A stretch of DNA of 6,380 nucleotides, taken from positions 1 to 6,380 of the forward strand of contig JARRQF010000298.1 of assembly GCA_037382065.1 (NCBI GenBank). The letters are read 5' to 3'. The stretch comes from Thiodiazotropha sp037382065 (lineage in GTDB: Bacteria > Pseudomonadota > Gammaproteobacteria > Chromatiales > Chromatiaceae). Both the position numbers and the translations under genes were made by a program. Shown here one piece after another: positions 1 through 4,626 of this stretch (its first letter is position 1; every line of letters begins with the position of its first letter). The notes under the pieces were generated by a model. That model ran no database searches. It was not told the DNA's origin and saw nothing but the letters and a program-made list of their open reading frames with translations.

Positions 1-119
1 ACGCTGCCCAACTGATCTTTTTAGGTTGAAAAGGGCGAGCCATTCCCTGCGCATTGCGCCTTGTCTCCTGGCCTGAGCAGGCTTCTATCATCGTCAATTT
101 GTATGAAGCACCACACTAG
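1..119 (-). repeat. Inverted repeat, left arm (119 bp)
   Basis: The reverse complement of this stretch matches 6202-6320 at 117 of 119 positions; the two mismatches are at 7/6314 and 60/6261. The match stops cleanly at position 120 on the inner side. The outer side is cut by the window edge, so the true repeat may be longer. It contains two small self-complementary motifs, GCGCATTGCGC and GCCTGAGCAGGC, and no convincing ORF. It looks like a dispersed intergenic repeat or the end of a non-autonomous element. I do not recognise the family. Confidence 0.95.
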
Positions 120-204
120 AAGCCCGTTTGGGCCATTCGAGCCAGATCAGGCGCTACAGTCCAAGCCACACCGCCGGTACTAGAAAGACCCAATACAGCT
201 ACGG

Positions 205-411
205 GTGAATACCACCGAACTTTATGCCAGATACAAGGCGGACCAGCAGAGGTCTGCTACCAACAAGATGGTAGCCTTGGACAAAGCCCGACGTGAGAAA
301 GACCGCCAGATTGCAAACGCCAAAGAGATCGTAGGGGTCGAAGCCGCTGATGTTGTACGAGCGCATGCACTTGACTATAATGATTGCATTTCAAGCGATT
401 CGAGGTTTTGA
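205..411 (+). pseudogene. Relaxase-like C-terminal fragment (uncertain)
   Basis: A 68-codon open frame starts at a GTG; the frame itself opens after the stop at 181-183. The first 40 or so residues (TTELYARYKADQQRS, then KARREKDRQIANAKE) are charged and helical. They resemble, from memory, the coiled region after the nuclease domain of plasmid MobP/TraI-type relaxases, where an LY.RY...Q start is common. From about residue 43 (near 330) the likeness stops and the frame runs into the promoter of the toxin-antitoxin pair, suggesting a junction there. There is no clear ribosome binding site and no catalytic part. Neighbouring trbJ and integrase remnants make a conjugative origin plausible. It could also be a chance ORF. 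Confidence 0.35.
353..381 (+). promoter_or_regulatory. Predicted sigma70 promoter of fitAB
   Basis: A perfect -10 hexamer TATAAT lies at 376-381. It is preceded, after a 17-bp spacer, by TTGTAC at 353-358, a weak -35 with three of six matches. The -10 is 34 bp before the antitoxin ATG at 416. Antitoxins of this family normally bind their own promoter, but I could not find a convincing operator palindrome. Confidence 0.55.
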
Positions 412-415
412 AGCA

Positions 416-670
416 ATGCGATCTATCACCGTTCGTAACGTCCCGGATGAGGTGCATCGAGCCTTAAGGATACGGGCAGCGCAGCACGGTCGCAGCGCCG
501 AGGCCGAAATCCGCGATATCCTGGAAGACGCCGTGAGGCCTGAGGGCCGAGTAAAGCTGGGGTCACTACTGGCCAAGATTGGCCACAAGGCCAAGTTGAC
601 CGATGAGGAGTTCGCGGTATTTAAACAGGTGCGTGACAAGACACCAGCAGAGCCAGTGGACTTTGAATGA
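416..670 (+). CDS. fitA: FitA-type ribbon-helix-helix antitoxin
   Basis: An 84-residue antitoxin of a VapBC/FitAB-type pair. The N-terminal half (about residues 2-42, MRSITVRNVPDEVHRALRIR and on) is a ribbon-helix-helix DNA-binding domain: the SITVRNVPDEVH strand followed by two helices ending EIRDILEDAV. The C-terminal tail (FKQVRDKTPAEPVDFE) matches the segment that in FitA proteins wraps around the toxin and blocks its active site. I chose ATG 416 over the in-frame ATG at 350 because the domain begins there, GAGG (402-405) sits 10 nt upstream, and the predicted promoter overlaps the longer start. Its stop overlaps the toxin start (ATGA, 667-670), so the two are translationally coupled. Expected role: neutralise the toxin and repress the operon. 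Confidence 0.9.
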   Translation: MRSITVRNVPDEVHRALRIRAAQHGRSAEAEIRDILEDAVRPEGRVKLGSLLAKIGHKAKLTDEEFAVFKQVRDKTPAEPVDFE

Positions 671-1086
671 TCCTGCTCGACACAAATGTCGTTTCAGCGC
701 CGTTGAGACATAGCCCCGAGGCCTGTGTCATTGAGTGGATCGATGCCCAACCGCTGGAAACTATGTACCTGTCCGCCATTACGGTCGCTGAGCTTCGCGC
801 CGGCGTGGCGATGCTGCCGACAGGGCGGCGGCGGAAGAGTTTGCACGAAAGCGTGGAGAAACAGGTAATCCCCCTGTTTGCCGGACGCGTGCTGCCATTT
901 GATTTAGGCTGTACACAGCCCTATTCCGAACTGATGGCGAAGGCACGAAAAGCAGGCTTGGCGATTTCTGCAGCCGACGGATATATTGCAGCGATTGCTG
1001 CGGCCAATGGATTTATCGTAGCCACACGCGACACAAGCCCATTCAAGGCAGCCGGTGTGAATGTCATCAATCCCTGGGAGGTATAA
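667..1086 (+). CDS. fitB: FitB/VapC-type PIN-domain toxin
   Basis: A 139-residue single-domain PIN ribonuclease, the usual length for this family. The four acidic metal-binding positions are all present: D5 in LLDTNVVS, E42 in TVAELRAG, D104 in ISAADGYIAAIA and D122 in ATRDTSPF. Known VapC-type toxins cleave RNA, often tRNA, in a Mg2+-dependent way; the target of this one cannot be read from sequence. The position after NVVS, often Glu in FitB-type proteins, is Ala here (A11). It is not one of the four metal ligands, so activity is probably kept. It overlaps the antitoxin by 4 nt. As the only intact gene pair in a decayed island, it may persist by addiction. PIN toxin assignment is sure; the fitB rather than vapC label is a choice of name. 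Confidence 0.92.
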   Translation: MILLDTNVVSAPLRHSPEACVIEWIDAQPLETMYLSAITVAELRAGVAMLPTGRRRKSLHESVEKQVIPLFAGRVLPFDLGCTQPYSELMAKARKAGLAISAADGYIAAIAAANGFIVATRDTSPFKAAGVNVINPWEV

Positions 1087-1171
1087 GAAGCACAGAAACC
1101 AACATTGACACCGTAATTCAATCAATAAGGCCGGGCTTCGGTGACGCGCTAGTGACGACGAAAACCGCTCA

Positions 1172-1423
1172 ATGGCGGCCGATGGCCCCTGCGTGTTTTA
1201 TCACGTCACCAAAGCTAAAATTTCTGCCCTCCTCTTTTCCCTGGCGTTAACCACTTCCATGCCGACATTCGCTGGTATCCCCGTCATCGATGGCACCAAC
1301 CTCACGCAGAACATCGTGGCGGCCATCGAGAACACCAGCCAGACGCTCAAGCAGATTCAGGAGTATCAGACCCAACTCAAGCAGTACCAAAACATAGCGA
1401 TCAGCGAGTATTTACTGAGCTGA
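1172..1423 (+). pseudogene. trbJ: TrbJ, 5' fragment (P-type conjugation)
   Basis: TrbJ is a periplasmic, VirB5-like component of P-type conjugative type IV secretion systems, usually around 250 residues. Here residues about 14-34 form a signal peptide (a K, then hydrophobic ISALLFSLALTTS, then PTFAG). They are followed by the typical mature start GIPVIDGTNLTQNIVAAIEN and the coiled QIQEYQTQLKQYQN. Similarity stops at residue 74 (1393). The last nine residues come from the opposite strand of the truncated integrase gene, so about two thirds of the protein is missing. The start is also uncertain: no ribosome binding site precedes ATG 1172, and GTG 1193 is an alternative. No other trb genes are in the window, so this is a non-functional relic of a conjugative element. 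Confidence 0.8.
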
Positions 1424-1701
1424 GTGGTCAGCGGCTTTGCCTGCATCTTTTCCGCCCGTTGGGTGGATGGGCGTTTGGTGGGGGTGATTTCCTTGAGGTA
1501 GCGCTTTAGGGCATCCTGCAGGAGCATCTTTTCGGAGGAAGACCGCCTGACATAGACACCTCGGATCATTTCATCCTCAGTGCGCCTGGCCCAGTCCTCG
1601 GCGTCCCGCTTGGTGCGGAATGTCATCGAAGAGGTAGGCCAACCCTTGCGCCGGATGACGGCTTTCCAGGTGCCGGAGGGGGTCTTTACGATTGTGGCCA
1701 T
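1366..1701 (-). pseudogene. Tyrosine recombinase (integrase), 3'-truncated
   Basis: An N-terminal piece of a tRNA-targeting phage/ICE-type integrase. Residues 1-55 (MATIVKTPSGTWKAVIRRKG..., FRTKRDAEDWARRTEDEM, IRGVY) form the arm-type DNA-binding domain. Residues about 60-102 (LLQDALKRYLKEITPTKRPS...QLSKYSLIA) begin the SAM-like core-binding domain. Past A102 (about 1396) the frame reads the reverse strand of trbJ and ends at 1366. The whole catalytic domain with the R-H-R-Y residues is absent; full-length relatives run over 300 residues, so it cannot recombine DNA. It starts 65 bp from the broken tRNA-Lys gene in the same orientation, and the tRNA was presumably its target. GGTACA-type repeats lie just upstream of the ATG. 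Confidence 0.88.
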
Positions 1702-1740
1702 CGGTACAGCGCTCCATGCGTGGTGTACCGAAATTGTACC
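1702..1740. repeat. GGTACA/TGTACC repeats upstream of integrase
   Basis: Three copies of the same heptamer-like site lie between the integrase start and the tRNA junction: CGGTACA at 1702-1708, TGTACCG at 1724-1730 and TGTACC at 1735-1740. The first two form a perfect 7-bp inverted repeat with a 15-bp spacer; the last two are direct repeats 11 bp apart. The position, between integrase and attachment junction, fits integrase arm-type sites or an autoregulatory operator of the integrase promoter. The function is inferred only. Confidence 0.5.
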
Positions 1741-1766
1741 TGAGCAATAAAAAAGGAGCTACGCAT

Positions 1767-1813
1767 ACCAATGGATTAAGAGTCCACTGCTCTACCAGCT
1801 GAGCTAATGGCCC
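1767..1813 (-). pseudogene. tRNA-Lys(CTT), 5' part only
   Basis: Read on the minus strand from 1813, this has the 5' acceptor strand GGGCCAT, a D arm (AGCTCAGCTGGTAGAGC), the anticodon stem GTGGA/TCCAT with loop CTCTTAA (anticodon CTT at 1778-1780), and the start of the variable loop (TGGT). After 1767 the tRNA ends: there is no T arm, no ATGGCCC to pair with the acceptor, and no CCA. What follows is integrase upstream sequence with a T-run at about 1749-1754. The gene is the last of the Pro-Arg-His-Lys operon and cannot give a functional tRNA. AAG codons would have to be read by a tRNA-Lys(TTT) or another copy elsewhere. Confidence 0.9.
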
Positions 1814-1859
1814 GAATGTGGTATTGGTTTATACAGCAATTCTGCTGGACTGAAAAAAA

Positions 1860-1936
1860 TGGGGTGGACGATGGGTCTCGAACCCACGACCGCCGGAATC
1901 ACAATCCGGAGCTCTACCAACTGAGCTACGTCCACC
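1860..1936 (-). tRNA. tRNA-His(GTG)
   Basis: The 77-nt gene folds fully and includes the extra G-1 that pairs with C73, the identity mark of tRNA-His. The acceptor is GTGGACG/CGTCCAC. The anticodon stem is CCGGA/TCCGG with loop TTGTGAT (anticodon GTG at 1900-1902). The T loop is TTCGAGA and CCA is encoded. It is third in the minus-strand tRNA operon, 55 nt after tRNA-Arg and 46 nt before the tRNA-Lys relic. Confidence 0.98.
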
Positions 1937-1991
1937 ATTGACTCTTTTGTACCCTATTGAAACGGCACTGCGCATTGCCAACCATGCGATT

Positions 1992-2355
1992 TGGCACGCC
2001 CGGCAGGATTCGAACCTGCTACCCTCGGCTTAGCTTACCAACTACGCCTTTCGACGCCCCTATTCTAGGGTTTGTGGTCTGGACTATCTCTTCACCATCT
2101 CAGGCGCCGCACGTATAGTCTCTACGGATCCCCCGGGAATCGGACAAGTCTCAATTTCTTGAGGACATGCCGCCCATTCTCAATGAACTGGAACAGCCTA
2201 AGGTTTCCTCGGGATTGCCATCAGCATGACCTGTTAAGGTTTCCCCGATACAGTGCGATCCACTCTATGGGTTCACTTCCCCATAAAGGCTCCTATCGCA
2301 CACCTATTTGTGTGCGCTTAAAGGCCGATGCTCTATCCAAATGAGCTACGGGCGC
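1992..2355 (-). tRNA. tRNA-Arg(TCT), interrupted by a group I intron
   Basis: Exon 1 (2355-2321, 35 nt) has acceptor strand GCGCCCG, D stem GCTC/GAGC and the 5' anticodon stem TCGGC with loop start CTT. Exon 2 (2033-1992, 42 nt) has loop end CTAA, GCCGA, a 5-nt variable loop, T arm GCAGG-TTCGAAT-CCTGC, CGGGCGT, discriminator G and encoded CCA. Joined, they give a standard 77-nt tRNA with a 7-nt loop CTTCTAA, anticodon TCT, reading AGA/AGG. The 364-nt span therefore contains 287 nt of intron placed inside the anticodon, between positions 34 and 35. The first acceptor pair is a G1.U72 wobble. The gene starts 5 nt after tRNA-Pro and belongs to the same operon, so correct splicing is needed for a usable Arg tRNA. 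Confidence 0.95.
2034..2320 (-). other. Group I self-splicing intron in tRNA-Arg
   Basis: A 287-nt intron without an ORF of its own on its strand. Core pairings visible on the minus strand are P3 (CGCAC at 2257-2253 with GTGCG at 2112-2108), P4 (TCGGG at 2248-2244 with CCCGA at 2213-2209), P7 (GACTAT at 2120-2115 with ATAGTC at 2087-2082) and P8 (CGCC with GGTG between the P3 and P7 3' strands). AGACTATA and AAGAGATAGTCC around P7, and GGCAATCCCGAG at P4/P6, are group I hallmarks of the kind found in bacterial tRNA introns (IC3-like). GAAA-capped hairpins occur at 2163-2150 and in the 3' P9 region. P1 pairs exon GGCCTT with GGAGCC (one C.A mismatch), putting U.G at the splice site. The loop side is extended by a 7-bp stem, CGCACAC/GTGTGCG. 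The intron ends in G2034 (omega G). Confidence 0.95.
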
Positions 2356-2360
2356 AAATT

Positions 2361-2437
2361 TGGTCGGGGTAGAGAGATTCGAACTCCCGACATCCTGCTC
2401 CCAAAGCAGGCGCGCTACCAGACTGCGCTATACCCCG
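2361..2437 (-). tRNA. tRNA-Pro(TGG)
   Basis: A 77-nt gene with acceptor CGGGGTA/TACCCCG, D stem GCGC/GCGC, anticodon stem CCTGC/GCAGG and loop TTTGGGA (anticodon TGG at 2401-2403). T loop is TTCGAAT, discriminator A, and CCA is encoded. Acceptor pairing starts with C1-G72, as in bacterial tRNA-Pro. It is the first gene of the operon, directly downstream of a strong promoter, and only 5 nt before tRNA-Arg. Confidence 0.98.
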
Positions 2438-2488
2438 TTTTCTTCACCAGGGAGAGGTAAACTCACCCTGGGTGTGTGAAGGTGGGGA

Positions 2489-2517
2489 ATAATACTGTCG
2501 TTGTACGCGAAGGTCAA
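2489..2517 (-). promoter_or_regulatory. Promoter of the Pro-Arg-His-Lys tRNA operon
   Basis: On the minus strand, TTGACC (2517-2512, five of six consensus) is followed by a 17-bp spacer and TATTAT (2494-2489, five of six). It lies about 50 nt before tRNA-Pro. The bases after the -10 are TCCCCACC, a GC-rich discriminator of the kind seen in stringently controlled stable-RNA promoters. No other strong minus-strand promoter is evident before the first tRNA. Confidence 0.8.
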
Positions 2518-2537
2518 TGCCAATTAAATCTGATTCA

Positions 2538-2566
2538 CTGACACTCAGCATCAGTTTCGGTATTAT
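2538..2566 (+). promoter_or_regulatory. Promoter of folD
   Basis: CTGACA at 2538-2543 (five of six) and TATTAT at 2561-2566 (five of six) are 17 bp apart and end about 38 bp before the folD ATG. The promoter is back to back with the tRNA promoter, the two -35 elements lying about 20 bp apart, so the polymerases could influence each other. Confidence 0.75.
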
Positions 2567-2604
2567 GCCCCCCTGATTATTTTAATTTACCCTCGGAAGT
2601 CCCC

Positions 2605-3465
2605 ATGAGTGCACACATTTTAGACGGTAAGGCGATTGCTGCCGAATTGCGAACAAACATCAAAGTTGCTGTTGAAAGCCGAATCGCTGCAGGACTGCGT
2701 CAACCTGGCTTGGCGGTGGTGCTGGTGGGTGCCAACCCAGCTTCCCAGGTTTATGTTCGGAATAAGCGGAAATCGTGTGAAGAGGTCGGTTTCCACTCTG
2801 AGTCCTATGATCTACCAGACACAACAACACAAGATGAACTGCTGCTCTTGATTGACAAACTGAATGGTGATGAGCGCATCGATGGCATTCTGGTACAGCT
2901 ACCACTTCCTAAACAGATCGATGAGGAGGCGGTTATCGAGCGCATTTTGCCAACCAAGGATGTGGATGGCTTTCACCCCTATAATGTGGGACGACTGGCG
3001 TTGCGCATGCCTCTATTGCGCTCTTGCACACCCAAGGGGGTGATGACCCTATTGCAGCGCACAGGAGAGTCTCTGGAGGGCCTGGATGCGGTGGTCATTG
3101 GTCAGTCAAACATCGTGGGGCGTCCTATGGCCCTCGAACTGCTCGCCGCCCGCTGCACCATTACCGTTTGCCATAGTCGCACCAAGGAGTTAGCTGAGAA
3201 AGCCCGCAATGCAGATATCCTGGTGGTTGCTATTGGCCGTGCGGAGTTCGTGCCTGGAGATTGGGTTAAGGAGGGGGCTATCGTCATTGATGTAGGCATG
3301 AACCGCAATCAGAGCGGTAAGCTGGTGGGTGATGTGGATTTTGAGTCAGCCAGTCAACGAGCTAGTTGGATTACCCCAGTGCCAGGTGGTGTCGGCCCGA
3401 TGACCATAGCCACCCTGCTGGAAAACACCCTGCAGGCGGCAGAACTACATAGTGCAAGCGAATAA
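2605..3465 (+). CDS. folD: Bifunctional methylenetetrahydrofolate dehydrogenase / cyclohydrolase
   Basis: FolD is cytoplasmic and converts 5,10-methylene-THF to 5,10-methenyl-THF (NADP+-dependent) and then to 10-formyl-THF, feeding purine and formyl-Met-tRNA synthesis. The 286-residue length is normal. Motifs in order: Y50-VRNK-RKSCEEVG with the catalytic Lys54 and Tyr50, VQLPLP (98-103), PTKDVDGFHPYNVGRL (116-131, Asp121), SCTPKGVM (140-147), the Rossmann dinucleotide segment VVIGQSNIVGRPM (163-175) and PVPGGVGPMTIATLLENT (258-275). The ATG is preceded by GGAAG (2595-2599) at a 5-nt spacing, and a good promoter lies upstream. It is divergent from the tRNA operon and faces cysS across the lipoprotein gene. 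The folD-cysS-tRNA neighbourhood is an ancestral gammaproteobacterial arrangement. Nothing looks damaged. Confidence 0.97.
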   Translation: MSAHILDGKAIAAELRTNIKVAVESRIAAGLRQPGLAVVLVGANPASQVYVRNKRKSCEEVGFHSESYDLPDTTTQDELLLLIDKLNGDERIDGILVQLPLPKQIDEEAVIERILPTKDVDGFHPYNVGRLALRMPLLRSCTPKGVMTLLQRTGESLEGLDAVVIGQSNIVGRPMALELLAARCTITVCHSRTKELAEKARNADILVVAIGRAEFVPGDWVKEGAIVIDVGMNRNQSGKLVGDVDFESASQRASWITPVPGGVGPMTIATLLENTLQAAELHSASE

Positions 3466-3524
3466 GAGCTGATAGGATAGTAAATTCTCCCTTTATTATT
3501 AGGTGATTACACTGGAGATTTGCT

Positions 3525-4535
3525 ATGTCACTGTACTCTTTGTTGAAAACCCCACTTTGGATAGCGCTGTTATCTCTTTTTGTTATGGCATGCGGTGGCG
3601 GTGGAAATAATAGTGTCAGTGGCGATAACAATAACGACGATGTTAATGACATCGACAATGTAACCGACGCCTCGACCTATGTCGCCGATCACCTCATAGC
3701 CACTGAAGCGGTCCTGAGGGCCATTCCTGACAGCTATATCGACACCGCCCGCACCACTCTGCATGTGGCCTACAACCATACCTCCCATGGTACACATGTC
3801 AGCTATGGTCTGTTTGGCTTGCCCAACTACAAAGCGGGTGATGAAATAAAATTCGGTGTAACCAGGAACGCCCTCCCCGATCCACAGAAACTCGATTTTC
3901 ACGATAATGAAATCGGCGGTGCTTATCAGGACTTATCACAAGCCGATGCTGATTGGGTAAGCTGGCTCTATCAGGTTCGCGCCTATCTCGACGATCCAGC
4001 AAACGCCGCTATTAATGTGATGATCTGGTCGTGGTGCGATATTGCTGACCACTCTGTACCCAACTACCTGAACTCAATGCAGACGTTGATTGATGAATAT
4101 GGCCCTGGTGGAACCAGGATTGGCAGCGGCGTCGACCATACTCGCACGACACCCGTCACCTTTATCTTTATGACAGGGCACGCAAACACCGATGCGAATA
4201 CCGGCCAGGGCAATCCTCGGGAGCAGGCGGCCTTGATCACCGATTACTGCAATACTCACGGTTATTTCTGCATCGATTATTACGCCATCGACAGCCATGC
4301 TATGGACGGCGGCTATTATGAGGATGTCGGCGATAATGGTAATTCCGCCAGCTATGGGGGCAACTTCTACGAAGAGTGGCAGGCAGCACATACCTTAGGC
4401 GTCGACTGGTATGAGAACCGCACCACACCTGGTGGGATAGTCAGCTATGGTGCGCACAACAGTCAGCATATCACCGCCAACCGCAAGGCGTTTGCCTTTT
4501 GGTGGGTGCTGGCACGGATCGTGGGTTACCAGTAA
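3525..4535 (+). CDS. Putative secreted lipoprotein, SGNH-hydrolase-like
   Basis: A 336-residue protein of unknown function. Residues 1-22 are a signal peptide ending in the lipobox FVMAC, so Cys23 should be lipidated. Gly24 follows, predicting outer-membrane anchoring. A low-complexity Gly/Asn/Asp linker (24-48) leads to the globular part. Conserved-looking blocks are NHTSHGTHVSYG (84-95), IWSWCD (167-172), FIFMTGHAN (213-221), YYAIDSHAMDGGYY (252-265) and AHNSQHITANRKAFAFWWVLARIVG (310-334, in part). The spread of His, Asp and Gly blocks recalls, from memory, secreted proteins loosely linked to SGNH/GDSL esterases, but no clear GDS(L) block starts the domain, so I do not assign a reaction. 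It has a good ribosome binding site (GGAGA, 3514-3518). It starts 59 nt after folD; only a weak -10 (TATTAT, 3494-3499) is visible, so read-through from folD is possible. Confidence 0.75.
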   Translation: MSLYSLLKTPLWIALLSLFVMACGGGGNNSVSGDNNNDDVNDIDNVTDASTYVADHLIATEAVLRAIPDSYIDTARTTLHVAYNHTSHGTHVSYGLFGLPNYKAGDEIKFGVTRNALPDPQKLDFHDNEIGGAYQDLSQADADWVSWLYQVRAYLDDPANAAINVMIWSWCDIADHSVPNYLNSMQTLIDEYGPGGTRIGSGVDHTRTTPVTFIFMTGHANTDANTGQGNPREQAALITDYCNTHGYFCIDYYAIDSHAMDGGYYEDVGDNGNSASYGGNFYEEWQAAHTLGVDWYENRTTPGGIVSYGAHNSQHITANRKAFAFWWVLARIVGYQ

Positions 4536-4575
4536 GTAAGAGGGATCTCCCCAATCAGGGATGCGGGCAGGCATC

Positions 4576-4624
4576 TCCACCCTACCCAGTTACTGTAGGG
4601 TGAGACCCTGACTTACTGTTTTTT
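4576..4624 (+). terminator. Hairpin in the convergent gap, possible terminator
   Basis: CACCCTAC (4578-4585) and GTAGGGTG (4595-4602) form a perfect 8-bp stem with a 9-nt loop. Three further pairs (TCT/AGA) can form after a bulged C. A run of six T lies at 4619-4624, about 16 nt past the stem. An alternative stem, AGGGT/ACCCT (4597-4609), sits closer to the T-run. It lies between the convergent lipoprotein and cysS genes, where a terminator is expected. The long gap to the T-run makes it non-canonical. Confidence 0.45.
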
Positions 4625-4626
4625 CT

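Larger units (their letters stand above)
120..1766. mobile_element. Decayed integrative/conjugative island inserted in tRNA-Lys(CTT)
   Basis: The right boundary is the point where tRNA-Lys similarity stops, at 1766/1767. An integrase start codon lies about 65 bp inside it and reads in the same direction as the tRNA, the usual layout of tRNA-targeting islands. Cargo is a relaxase-like fragment, a FitAB toxin-antitoxin pair, a trbJ 5' fragment (P-type conjugation machinery) and the 5' part of the integrase. Every element gene except the toxin-antitoxin pair is truncated, so the island is probably immobile. The left boundary is uncertain: I place it at the inner edge of the inverted repeat, but the element may continue beyond the window or be a patchwork of several insertions. 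Confidence 0.7.

Noticed and set aside
371..381. TTGACT as the -35 of the fitAB promoter
   Set aside because: It overlaps the TATAAT box, so the spacing is impossible; TTGTAC 17 bp upstream is weaker but correctly placed.
350..415. Longer antitoxin starting at ATG 350
   Set aside because: The extra 22 residues overlap the predicted promoter and lack the family start; ATG 416 begins the ribbon-helix-helix strand and has GAGG upstream.
1087..1250. Plus-strand open frame around 1080-1250 in the frame of PGFGDALVTTKTAQW, possibly the tail of a gene before trbJ
   Set aside because: It has no start, and I could not tie it firmly to TrbE or any other family; left unannotated.
1741..1760. Terminator for the tRNA operon at the T-run after the broken tRNA-Lys
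   Set aside because: A T6 run is present but no stable stem precedes it on the minus strand.
2072..2344. 90-residue ORF on the plus strand
   Set aside because: It is antisense to the group I intron and tRNA-Arg exon 1; the codon pattern is not protein-like and the structured RNA on the other strand explains the sequence. It is not a homing endonuclease.
3371..4391. Minus-strand ORFs opposite the lipoprotein gene
   Set aside because: They overlap the lipoprotein frame, which has a lipobox and a good ribosome binding site; none shows a domain.
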